Shown piece by piece: positions 12,462-23,297 of a DNA stretch of 64,000 nt (positions are counted from its first letter, which is position 1; every line of letters starts with the position of its first letter). A program made the translations under genes and the position numbers. The DNA comes from Dastarcus helophoroides (taxonomy: Eukaryota; Arthropoda; Insecta; Coleoptera; Bothrideridae). The notes beneath the pieces were generated by a model that had not been told where the DNA came from, did no database searches, and saw only the letters and a list, made by a program, of their open reading frames with translations. The stretch spans positions 11,620,634 to 11,684,633 of the forward strand of contig CM053337.1 in NCBI GenBank assembly GCA_028583605.1, read 5' to 3'.

Positions 12462-12668
12462 TTAACTATTTAAATAATCTGATGCATCAAAGTGGTCATC
12501 ACAGATATGATAATTTTCACAATCATTTATGATATAAGAACAATTTGCCTTTTTACAGGAAAGATTTTTGCATGAATAATTTATTTTACCAACAGTAGAT
12601 GAAACTGTTATTAAATTACATATAATGCAATATAACCAATGTAAACTAAACTCTAGCAGAAAAAGCAA
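12462..12668 (-). pseudogene. THAP-domain-like fragment
   Basis: The last ~30 residues read SCKKANCSYIIN..., then YHICDDHFDASDYLNS, which fits the C-terminal half of a THAP zinc finger (Cys-x2-His followed by an aromatic, as in P-element and THAP proteins). The N-terminal Cys pair is not obvious, and the first ~30 residues are hydrophobic and probably unrelated. It lies on the opposite strand from the P-like gene at 8.3-10.7 kb, so if real it comes from a second P-like or THAP gene copy. Short match; other zinc-finger origins are possible. Confidence 0.4.
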
Positions 12669-13230
12669 TCACCTATCGATGTATCCTACACAAACCTGTT
12701 GCCACCTAAAACAAAATAAAAAATTGGAAAAGTTAGAATTACCTTAAAGTAAACGTACCTATGACATATCTTCTTTCGAGCTGAACTTCTTAGCTATAAA
12801 ATTGACTCATTGACTCAGGTGTTCTATAAAATCAGGTTTTCAATTGGCAAATGTAAACTAATCTCTAGCAAAAAAAGCAATCACCTATCGATGTATCCTA
12901 CACAAACCTGTTGCCACCTAAATCGAAATAAAAAATTGGAGAAATTAGAATTACCTTAAAGTAAACTTACCTATGACATATCTCCTTTAGACCTGAACTT
13001 CTTAGCTATAAAATTGACTCATTGACTCAGGTGATCTATAAAAGCAGGTTTCCAATTCGCAAATGTAAGCCAAACTCTAGCAGAAAAAGCAATCACCTAT
13101 CGATGTATCCTACACAAACCTATTGTCGTATAAAACAAAATAATAAACTGAAGGAGTTAAAATTCCCGCAAAGCAAAAGTACCTGTGACTTACATCTCCT
13201 TTAGAGCTGAACTTCTTACCTATAAAATTG
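12641..13230. repeat. 212-bp tandem repeat, ~2.7 copies
   Basis: The landmark CTCTAGCA starts at 12651, 12863 and 13075, exactly 212 bp apart each time. Each unit contains GCAATCACCTATCGATGTAT, a CCTGTTGCCACCTAAA-like stretch and TGACTCATTGACTCAGGTG. Copies differ by roughly 5-12%. No coding function; the 60-codon open stretch at 13022-13204 is chance. Confidence 0.85.
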
Positions 13231-14285
13231 ATTCATTTTAAACATAAAAAGCTAATAATAAGAATAATAAGCTAATAAGAAAAACATAACCCATCGAAGT
13301 ATAATAAAGCATAGTTGGTGAGTTTTATTAAATTATTAAAGTAACAGGTGATACAATATGCATCAGTATAAAGACCCACAAATCTTAGGTGCTTTGTGAT
13401 AAAACCGGGAAAAACTAAAATAGAAATTAAAGTTGACATTTTTCACATTATCTGCATAATCATAGACACGCCCGTCACTTTATAATTATCTGCATCAAGA
13501 ACGGCTTCTAAAATATCTTTTGTCTAACTTGGATATGTATACAAATTATATACCTTCACTCTTTTCAATCGCGTTGCAGCGCTAACTAACGGGGTGGGTG
13601 TTAACTACTGTGGTTGACGTTGACGTGTTGCCAAGGTCATCTATATACCTTCACCTCTATGGTTAACGTCTTTATCGTCAGCGTGGCCGTCGTTCTTCGT
13701 TGGTGCTTTCAAGGGAGAGAGCGAGAGAGAAAAAGATACCTTCATTGTCGTCGTTACTCTTCTATAGTCATAGACACATAAAAGTACAGATACGTTAAGC
13801 AATAATTATCTAACAGTTGTGCCAAATTTCATTTATATATCTGCACAATTTTCGCAACTATTAATTAAAAACTATAATCAGGAACTAACCTTCCACACCC
13901 TGTAACTTGAAAACGAAGCGTTTTTGACGTATATAGACTTTCCGTCTTATTCTGGGCTTTAAAATTCAATCCTGAATTTATGGTATTAGTTTTAGAATCA
14001 CTGTATATATAATTTGACAATGTGCTTCATATTTTATTTTAATAATAATTACAATTGTCCCCAGTTAAATTTAAATGCGTAGCTAGGCAACTAAATATAC
14101 ATTTTTGTGTATTTAATACAGCAGACAGCCAAGTTTGGAGAAAGTTGTATTTTTATTTCCGACTAAAATGGAAACACCAAGTTTTTTTTTTAAATATAAT
14201 AAATTTTTTAGCGCCAAAACTACTAATAATAGTAAATATCTCTATGAGTTGTATTTTAAGCAATTAAAATTATAAATTTTTTAAA
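13231..14285. other. Intergenic, no gene
   Basis: Includes a GC-richer patch at ~13570-13760 with a GAGAGAGCGAGAGAG purine run and two copies of TATACCTTCAC. No coding, TIR or Pol III signal found. Confidence 0.35.
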
Positions 14286-14890
14286 AGGGCAACATCTTTT
14301 ATTTGGAAGCTACAAATAGTTGATGGTTTTTAATACGGTTATTGCAGAAATCAATGTGTTAGTGTAAATGCACAAATGTGACTTATTTAATAAAAAATTG
14401 TTTGTGCAATTTAATACATTAACTAAGTCTGTTGAACATTTTTCACTAGTAAATTGCTCAATTTGCAAATTATTGGAAGGAGCGACATCTAGTATTAGAC
14501 TGTTGACGTAAAGCAAATTTTCGTCCGAAAATAACATGGAAACATAAAATTAGTTTTATTTTTTTGATTATAACTTTATTTTTTACAGTGTTAAAGCTAG
14601 TAAAGACGGTATATTTTTAGGAATCGTCTATTAAATAATAAAGTTAAAAATTACAAGAAGAGGCGACATCTCTTACTTAAAAGCTACACTTTTTAATTAA
14701 AATTTTGCAAAAAGCAATGTATTAGAGTAAGTGCACAAATGTGACTCACAAATTAATGTAGTAAATATTTTTTTACAATTAGAAAGTACATTTCTAATGT
14801 TAATTAAAGGTTTACGGTCAGTAAATTGTTCAATTTGTAAATAATGGTTACGGGCGACATCTAGTATTGGGAAATTGACAATACAATGCA
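14286..14890. repeat. Diverged tandem duplication, ~371-bp period
   Basis: Two units start at ~14286 and ~14657. Shared landmarks in the same order are ACATCT, GCACAAATGTGACT, ATTG[CT]TCAATTTG and GCGACATCTAGTATT (14490 and 14860). Identity is about 70% with indels. Both units have a similar minus-strand open frame (..LQIEQFT..SHLC.Y.NTL), which could mean an old coding repeat, but no family is recognised. Confidence 0.65.
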
Positions 14891-14968
14891 ATGCAATATA
14901 AATCGCAAATTAGTTGTAATCATAGAGAAAGGTTAAGAGTGTCAACTCTGTGCTTTTTATTTTGAAAA

Positions 14969-16395
14969 CGGCCATCCCACGCAGGGACCGGAACTATTGC
15001 CATAAAATTAGAAACCTGTATTATCGACTGTAGCCACGTTGCAGTTACCTGCATTACCGGCTTATAAATTTAAATCCAAAATTAATTTTAAACTGTCCAT
15101 TCAGTTGGATTGCACTACTGTTTTTAAAGATTAAACAAAAGTGACCAACGTGAATGGAAATTTCAAAACAATTTGAAGTATGAGGTGTAAAAAAATAAAC
15201 TGCCATTTTAACATTAAATATTTTTATTAAATATGTATATTCATACATGTATATAAGTTCATATTTAAATATTTGTAATAATTTTAAAATATATTTATCA
15301 GTTCAACTGCTAAAAGTTAAATATGATACAGATAACATAATATACTGGATAGTGAATTTAATTAAAATAAATCAAGTAAAGCAGCGAAAAGTTTTTCCAC
15401 ATAATTTCTGGTTGATTTTTGTTGAAAGTTTGACACCTTTTAGGGTACAATTTTCTTACTACGAGGGGGTGTGCCTGCCGAAACAGATCGATTTTTGTTT
15501 AAAAGATTGCAACATTTTAGTCGGTTTTACATTTTGCTCACTACAGGAGGTCAGAAAAAACCTCAATTTTTTTTTTCAGATGAAACATCTTGAATCCCTT
15601 GGTTGAATATCTAATCATCAAAGACAAAAATAAGAAAAAAAGTAGCTTTTAATGTTAACGAGGTCCATGTATGCTCCATTTGCATGTTGACAAAGTCCAT
15701 ACTGACAATAAAATTTCTAACATTTTTTCAAATATCTGGAGGCATTTGTTCGGGCAGTAGTAAGATATTTTGGATACATTTATTTATCACTGTATTTTTA
15801 CTGTAAAGTAGTAAAAATAATATTCTCATTAGAAAGAAAGTATCATATATAATAGACTCTGACATATTATTAAGCAAACGATCCAACAAATTCCTGCAGA
15901 TATTTTACAATACGTTAGAAGTGAATTTTAGCATCATTAACTTTGTCAATGTGCAAACAGTGTATATTCGGATTACATTAAATCTTATTTTTTAAAGTGT
16001 TACCTTTTTCTTATTTTTGCTTTTGGTAATCACAAAACTGTTTATTGTTATAGTCGCCATTTCTGTAAACATTTCGGCAGCTTGGGATTCAGCAGTTTTT
16101 TTTCCGAAGTCGGGGATGTCATTTCGATTGATACTTCACTTCCACAAATAAATGAAATTTTCTACTTACTAGTAATGCTCGCAGAGATCACTTACCTTAT
16201 TTTCAACACTATTTAAAATTTTGCTCGAAGATGACTGATGTTCTCGTCCTCCATTCCATCCAAATCCAATGACAGTTAAATTTGTTTACGTTCTCAGACG
16301 CCACCGCACACAAATTTAGGAACTATACACATATATTTAATTTACATATATAGGTATAAATGGGCGGTAGTTCCGGTCACTGCGTGGGAGGGCGC
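14969..16395. repeat. Pair of 33-bp inverted repeats, 1.4 kb apart
   Basis: 14969-15001 and the reverse complement of 16363-16395 match at 27 of 33 positions, around a core CCCACGCAG[GT]GACCGGAACTA. They could be the TIRs of an old ~1.43-kb non-autonomous DNA transposon. The interior is AT-rich without a recognisable protein (the longest open stretch, 15247-15606, has no motif). No target duplication found. Confidence 0.45.
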
Positions 16396-16889
16396 TACAA
16401 ACAGTATATTTGAATTTCGTGCCAAAGTAGAACCCCCGTGGTTGTAATGGAGTGTATAATTGTATTAACTATTATTTGCATTATAAGTTTGAAGCAAATT
16501 ATGGTAAAAAATTGTACGAAGTTTGTGTGTGGATTTATTATTCAATGTACAGGAAAATCGTTAAATTTTATATAGTTGACACAGACGCTATCAGGGAGCA
16601 TCATTAAGCAATACATATTACGCGTAAGTGTTGTATGTGTTGCATACCTATAATTAAATTTGAAAATTATGTTTTATAATATCTCTCCCAATTAATTATG
16701 AAATTATTTTATATTAAACGGCTTGGATGCTCAAACAATACGTTCATTATTATTCCAACAATATTCTTTGTTATTTTTATCCGCAACGATTTATATAATT
16801 TTAACGGTTGTATCAAATAATGTAAAGCAACAAAATCACCAACTTTTCCCATTTTATTAGCAAGAAATAAGAAGTAGAAAATTGTTAGA

Positions 16890-17111
16890 TCCATGGAAGG
16901 TTTCACCCCTTTGCCATATCGGCGATTAATTAAATAACTGCTCGATACGTATTTCGCCAAGAGAGAATCGATTTGAATTTCACGTCGATGCATCTTTTGC
17001 AAATCTTTTTAGATTAATACACTTGAGAATGCCAGTTCTGCTGGCGAAATACGTATCGCGTAATTATTTATTTAATTGCCGATGGGGTAAAGGGGTGAAA
17101 CCTTCTTTGGA
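16890..17111. repeat. Hairpin: 70-bp inverted repeats
   Basis: Arms 16890-16959 and 17042-17111 are reverse complements at about 85% identity (landmarks GGTTTCACCCCTTTGCC and ACGTATTTCGCCA), separated by an 82-bp loop. A 97-codon minus-strand open stretch covers the left arm and is not considered a gene. Confidence 0.8.
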
Positions 17112-17151
17112 CTTAATCACAAGCCACAGTGTTTAGTTCAGTGCTTTAGAG

Positions 17152-17227
17152 ATTATTAGTAGTAGTAATAGAAACATCGATTTTTAGCGTTTAATCAATC
17201 GATGTTTCTATTACTACTACTAATAAT
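17152..17227. repeat. Perfect 30-bp hairpin at a satellite edge
   Basis: Arms 17152-17181 and 17198-17227 are perfectly complementary (TAGTAGTAGTAATAGAAACA inside the arm) around a 16-nt loop. The right arm is the end and start junction of the 151-bp satellite family at 20.4-21.7 kb, so this looks like an inverted junction of two satellite monomers. Confidence 0.9.
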
Positions 17228-17372
17228 AGCAAGTTCAGAGATTTCAACGACAAAGCGCTGATTTTTCGTGAATCAAAAGTTTCAAAAGTTTGTACATTTA
17301 AAATTTATTCTTCGAGGTAAAATTACTTTAAGGCTGAAAATCGACGTATCTGCTACTACTACCTATTGGCGA
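17198..17372 (+). repeat. Isolated monomer of the 151-bp satellite
   Basis: One B-type monomer (AGCAAGTTCAGAGATTTC ... CTACTACTACCTAT), about 3.2 kb upstream of the main array and in the same orientation. It ends abruptly at ~17372, where a GC-richer unrelated sequence begins. Confidence 0.85.
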
Positions 17373-20300
17373 TTCGAATTAAAAGTTCGCGCCAACTATC
17401 AGCTGATCGCAAGTAGGTCGCTTGCTTATAACCAACGGGTGTCAGTCCGGCGGACCAATATACGTCGCTACTGCGCTTCTCGCAGGCTGCGAGAAAGTTA
17501 CGGCGGGAAGTCATGCAAATACCACTTGAAAGTTTTATATTTTAACGCTTCTGGTTAAATTTTGCTTGATAGAACAAAGATTTTGTTTATAAAATAAAGA
17601 ATTAGACATATTCCAGCCATTATAGTTAAATTTATTGTATTCTGTACCTTTATAATGTTAAAGATTCAAAAATATTTAACGATATGTGCCTACCTACACT
17701 GGCGATAGAGAAACATGCACTTGTTTGTGTGTTTTTCCGCAACTGGAAGTAGATTTTTGCGCAGTATTTTAACTTTTGACCGAGACAAAAATTCATTTTT
17801 AAATTAATTAATAACTGATATACATGATGCACGTTACCCAAAAACTGTTGGTAATAATATAAGTTGCGATTTTCGTCTTGAAATGTTTACTATTACTGTT
17901 ATGTTTAATAACACATATCTTTCATTATGTTTAATATATAATTAAAACCATTAATGCCTGTTTTTTTAAAAATAAAATTTGAAATTATACTTTGAAACAA
18001 TTATACCTTTCAATTTAGAATAATTAGCCTCTTATAAGGTGGTTTTTTTTTTGACTTCATAATTTTATATATTTCTTATATAACTTTATTTGCTTTCTGC
18101 TGATCCCAAATTTTGAACAAAATGACACCCAACAAAATTTTTTTGTCTCAAGAATCCCATTGTTACAAAGTTTCATCGAAATAATTAGAATCGTTTTGGA
18201 GAAAAATATTTTATTTTACAAATTATGCAAACTTGACACGTAAAGAGTAATAATTTATCTTTTAGTTAACTATAAAAAATTTATTTGTTTGTATTTGTAT
18301 TTTGGTTGATCAATTATATTTTGTAACTCGCTACATATGTATCACAAGTCCCGTGGCAATAAATTTTTTTTATACAGGTTCATACAACTTTAAAAATTTT
18401 AGGATATCCCTAAAGTGTGTTGATCATGAATTTTTCCCAAATAGCACCAATATATGTATATCATTTTCTTGACCCAAAAATTACTATTATCAATTGAAAG
18501 TTACGTATTTTCAGCGAAATCGGTGAAACTGTTTTGGAGAAAAAATTTATTTATGGTGGACAAAAATGTCCCCAAAAACAGATGATCCCGTAGTTTTACC
18601 GATACGGCACTTACGTAAATCATTTTTCTGGTCCAAAAGCATCCCAGTTACCAAGTTTCATCGAAATCGGTAGAGTCATTTCGAAGAAAAAAATTATTAA
18701 AAGTTCAGGATTTTCCCATTTAACTTGCCATAGTTCTGCGGAGATTCGCTTCTCGTCTCTCCCAACCTACGTCACAATCGTACGGGGCGGGGAGGTGCAT
18801 GCGCCCTGACATACCGTTGTAAGTTTATCGTGCTTATAACCTATCTTTAAAGCTATAATATGTATGTAAAGATTAGACATTTCCTATGAATATTTTCTTA
18901 TTTTGCCAAGCATTTTTAATAATTTTCAAATAATTATATGTATATTAAGAGGACAATAACTAAGGTAATTAAAACAAGCCGACTGTTTATACAAATTATA
19001 ATGGATTCGGGGAAAAAGCTTTTATGTTTTGGAATAGGGGCGAGATTGATTGCAGTGCATAAGCATCTTAATCTTGTTTTTACAGCTCAACTTCTGTATG
19101 GAATAATTGTTAAAAGGTAAATTTATCATTATAGCCTCAATCCTCAGGAATATTATTTTAATTTACTAGAACAGTTTAACATTCTAAAAGTTGTAAGTGA
19201 GGAATAGGTTGGAAGATAATGTAAAATTTCTTGAAGTCGTAAGTTATTTGAAAAGAACTAAATAATTTCTTAGAAGGCGTAGTAATACTTAACACTAGTT
19301 AATTTTGTTGTTCAGTTAAAGATTGAAAATATTTTTAGGGGAAAGGCTTCTGAATGGAAGCCACGTTTATTATTGGTGTGTAAAAGAAGAAAATGGAGAA
19401 AATTTAAAATAAAGTAATAAGGTTTGAATTGCACATTACATCGAATAAAATTCCTTCATGATAGCATCCACCTATTCCTAACTACTGAATTAAATTACTA
19501 CTTTCAAAAATTATTTATCTGATGCTTTAGCCCCCCCATATCTTACTGATAAAAATGATAATCACCACTAATAAACTGTATTAACAATAAATGCCACAAT
19601 AAATATTAAGAAGTCTACAATATTTTGACAAGTGACTGATATGACTGGACCAGGTTTCGTTTTTTAGCACAGTAATCAGCCAAGAAGGATTCATTTTAGT
19701 GATGAATTTTAAAATTTGGTTACCCTTACCATTTTGATTCTGCAGCATAGACATGTTGCTGCTTAAACTAGAATTTAAGTACATCCTGGAATACTTCTAA
19801 TGTTTGGAAATTATTTAAAACATTAGCCACATAGTTATGGTACCGTAAATGTCCTTCTTGAGGAGAAATGGAATAGCTGGCTGTAAAACTATATTTAAAA
19901 TTGATAACATTTAGTAAAATTAATCATTAACTGTCTCAACAATAGAAATGTTACGGAAGAGAAATAATAGCGCTGTATATAAAATATCATGTTTTTTAGT
20001 TTCATAAACAAAGAATGTTAGCAAGAGCCTTCTGAATATTTTCTCTTGTATATTTTTGTGTAATGCAGCCATAAACAATGCCAAAAATCTTTGATTTGCT
20101 TTTTATTTGATTTGAAGTAAATTCCATTTTCTATAATAATGAATAACTAAATTTAAAGTCTATAAATATAGGTAGGTATAAACAAATGTCTCCAACTACT
20201 TTAGGTACTTAGGTACAAACTAATCAAACCATTAACTTCTGATTCTAACATCAACTAACCGAAAATTGAACGCTTGTTATGGCTACATTCACAAAGCAAA

Positions 20301-20397
20301 CGCTATATCAAAATGTAAACAAACCTGTGACCTACAAGCAGTAGTTATAATTGTCGCCACCAGAGGGAGTGATCCTTAGCTGGAAATGCCAATAATA
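17373..20397. other. Intergenic with old repeat remnants, no gene
   Basis: Nothing codes convincingly. A module like AGTTTCATCGAAATCGGT followed by GGAGAAAAA occurs three times at ~18167, ~18510 and ~18653, suggesting a decayed tandem or mobile sequence. A GC-rich patch lies at 18730-18820. Near 19640, GACTGGACCAGGTTTCG resembles the loop of the hairpin at 37.5 kb. Confidence 0.4.
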
Positions 20398-21724
20398 GCA
20401 AATTTAGAGAATTCTGCGGCAAAGCGTTGATTTTTCCTGATTCGATTGTTGCAAATTTTTGTCACATTTAAAATTTATCTTTTCATCCGTAGAGCTAAAA
20501 TTGATTAAACGCTGAAAATCGACGTTTCTATTACTACTACTAATACTAGCAAGTTCAGAGATTTCTTCGACAAAGCGCTGATTTTTCGTGAATCAAAAGT
20601 TTCAAATTTTTAGTACATTTAAAATCTATTCTTTTTATCCTTCGAGGTAAAATTACTCTAAGGCTGATAATCGACGTATCTGCTACTACTACCTATAATA
20701 GCAAATTTAGATAATTCTGCGGCAAAGCGTTGATTTTTCCTGTATCGATTGTTTCAAATATTGGTCACATTTAAAATTTATCTTTTTCATCCGTAGAGCT
20801 AAAATTGATTAAACGCTAAAAATCGATGTTTCTATTACTACTACTAATGATAGCAAGTTCAGAGATTTCTACGACAAAGCGCTGATTTTTCGTGAATCAA
20901 AAGTTTCAGATATTTGGTACATTTAAAATTTATTTTTTTATCCTTCGAGGTAAAATTACTTTAAGGCTGAAAATCGACGTATCTGCTACTACTACCTATA
21001 ATAGCAAATTTGGAGAATTCTGCGGCAAAGCGTTGATTTTTCCTGATTCGATTGTTGCAAATTTTTGTCACATTTAAAATTTATCTTTTCATCCGTAGAG
21101 CTAAAATTGATTAAACGCTGAAAATCGACGTTTCTATTACTACTACTAATACTAGCAAGTTCAGAGATTTCTTCGACAAAGCGCTGATTTTTCGTGAATC
21201 AAAAGTTTCAAATTTTTAGTACATTTAAAATCTATTCTTTTTATCCTTCGAGGTAAAATTACTCTAAGGCTGAAAATCGACGTATCTGCTACTACTACCT
21301 ATAATAGCAAATTTAGATAATTCTGCGGCAAAGCGTTGATTTTTCCTGTATCGATTGTTTCAAATATTGGTCACATTTAAAATTTATCTTTTTCATCCGT
21401 AGAGCTAAAATTGATTAAACGCTAAAAATCGATGTTTCTATTACTACTACTAATACTAGCAAGTTCAGAGATTTCTACGACAAAGCGCTGATTTTTCGTG
21501 AATCAAAAGTTTCAAATTTTTGGTACATTTAAAATTTATTTTTTTTATCCTTCGAGGTAAAATTACTTTAAGGCTGAAAATCGACGTATCTGCTACTACT
21601 ACCTCTAATAACAAATTTAAGGATTCTGCGACAAAGCATTGATTTTTCCTGAATCGATTTTTTCAAATATTTGTCACATTTAAAATTTATCTTTTTCATC
21701 CGTAGAGCTAAAATTGATTAAACG
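20398..21724 (+). repeat. 151-bp satellite with higher-order structure
   Basis: Monomer starts are 20398, 20549, 20701, 20853, 21004, 21155, 21306, 21459 and 21611, giving steps of 151-153 bp. Two monomer types alternate: A (GCAAATTTAGA...TCTGCGGCAAAGCG) and B (GCAAGTTCAGAGATTTC...GACAAAGCGCTG). The A at 20398 is nearly identical to that at 21004, and the A at 20701 to that at 21306, while neighbouring A copies differ; so the true repeat is a four-monomer unit of ~606 bp. The last monomer is the most diverged. The 21725 repeat follows directly. Confidence 0.92.
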
Positions 21725-22030
21725 CCTGAAACACATACATACATATTACATAAACAACTGAACCAATGGAATATAGCATCAGGAAGCATTAAAAAAAAAT
21801 TAAAATCCATGATGAAAATAAATTAACAATTTCCTTATTAACAGATTGAAATTAAAACGTTCGCGTCGTTGCCATTAGTGGATTGAAATTTGTCATTTGT
21901 TATGATCAAAAACGCGGGAATCGCTAAGGGAAACAACCGGCCATGAGCGCCATCTTACAATAGGGAGTCTAACCCAAGCGCCGCAAACCAGCGAAAATCG
22001 TGCCATCTGGGTTACCGGTCTATAGTGTTA
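21725..22030 (+). repeat. 307-bp interspersed repeat (copy 2)
   Basis: Full-length counterpart of 6039-6345. It begins at CCTGAAACAC directly against the last satellite monomer and ends at TAGTGTTA. The large foldback element begins two bases later, which places three repeat classes side by side without spacer. Confidence 0.72.
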
Positions 22031-22144
22031 GCGTTGATTGAATATAGTATAGATGACGGAATCAATAGACCAAAAGCGTACGCCATTTTTGGACGCTCAG
22101 GAGCTCTGCTTCAGGACGCATCCACCAAAATCAATGATGGTCTT

Positions 22145-23297
22145 TGCGTCCACTTGATCTTATCCCTGGTCCTCTGCCTGCATCCTTTTGTTTAATCTTT
22201 TCACCAATAGAGGGACACGGTAATTGCAGGTTCCGACAGCTGTCAGTGATGAACGGCTGGTGGGGTAGCCAAAATGCTTTTGTTGGAATAAACAAATCGT
22301 TATATTTTTCTTTAACTGAATTCAACTTAAAATTCCTAAAAGAATTTAAAACAAATTTAAATATTAGTTAAGACAATAAACCAGTGTAAAAATATTATGT
22401 ATGCGTATTTCTTAAAATTTTTGGTAAACTTTTTATTAAATTAATTTAATTGATATAATTAATTTAATCTCGGAATCTCGCCTTTTTCCTTAAAATTTGT
22501 AGTTCATGTAAATTCGTTTTTTAAGTTTTTGTTGACTTTTTAATTAATTTATTTATAAAAATTATTTCTTTTTCGAAAATAGTTTTTATTGTTTAGACAG
22601 AATTTTTGGCATTTTAGCATTATATATTTTTTTAAACCGGCATGAATTCTGTTTAAGAAAGAAGCCCTAAGTTTTGGATGTTGCGTTTTTTTTCTGACCT
22701 TAATATTAAAGACAGCTTTGATAATACCATAATACTGCCATAATAATTACTAGAGACCGGATTTTATGTCATGTCCTACTTTTTTACATTTTTCGGCGTT
22801 TTTCATGCGTCTTTGCCTTAATTTTAATTTCGTTTGTTTGTTTTTGAATTGGACTATTTTCAAAAAGTGTACTGCCTATTTATCCTTTTCTATTGCTCTA
22901 TTGGTGTTTCCAAGTACAGCTGTATTTCTAAAGAATTTAAGCAGAAATATGTACTTATTAAAACAGTATAATTAATCAGAATAAGAATAACAAACTTGAA
23001 GCATAAATTTCCACGAAAAGCAATTTTATAACAATTACTGTTATGACTCGCCCAACCTCTTTTGAAGTTTGGTCTGCTATTGTGACGAAGGCCAATTGAA
23101 CTACGTTGTTTATTTATCTTACTTTCTAAGTAAAAACAAATGTTCGGGCAAAATGATAAAATTACTGGAAGGGTGTTCCTTTTCTAAAAGCTATATTTGA
23201 CCTGAGAGTATTTATTGCCATCAAGATGCACAAATTTACAATGGAAAATATTTATAGATATTTGTAGTTGGGAAACGGTGTTAGTGGTTTGTGTTAT
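22145..23297. other. 1.15-kb insertion in the left foldback arm
   Basis: In the right arm the 31533-31644 segment joins directly to 31532, but in the left arm the equivalent joint (22144 / 23298) is split by 1153 bp. The insert contains a segment (22381-22750) whose inverted copy lies at 28178-28525, inside the element middle. No TIR or direct flank repeat is obvious at the insert ends. A 75-codon open stretch at 22144-22371 is unrecognised. Confidence 0.7.

Noticed and set aside
16709..17002. 97-codon minus-strand gene
   Set aside because: It overlaps a hairpin arm, has no motif, and its arm partner does not keep the frame.
20355..20370. CTCF-like site GCCACCAGAGGGAG
   Set aside because: Differs from the core consensus and insect CTCF prefers a different motif; single occurrence, no context.
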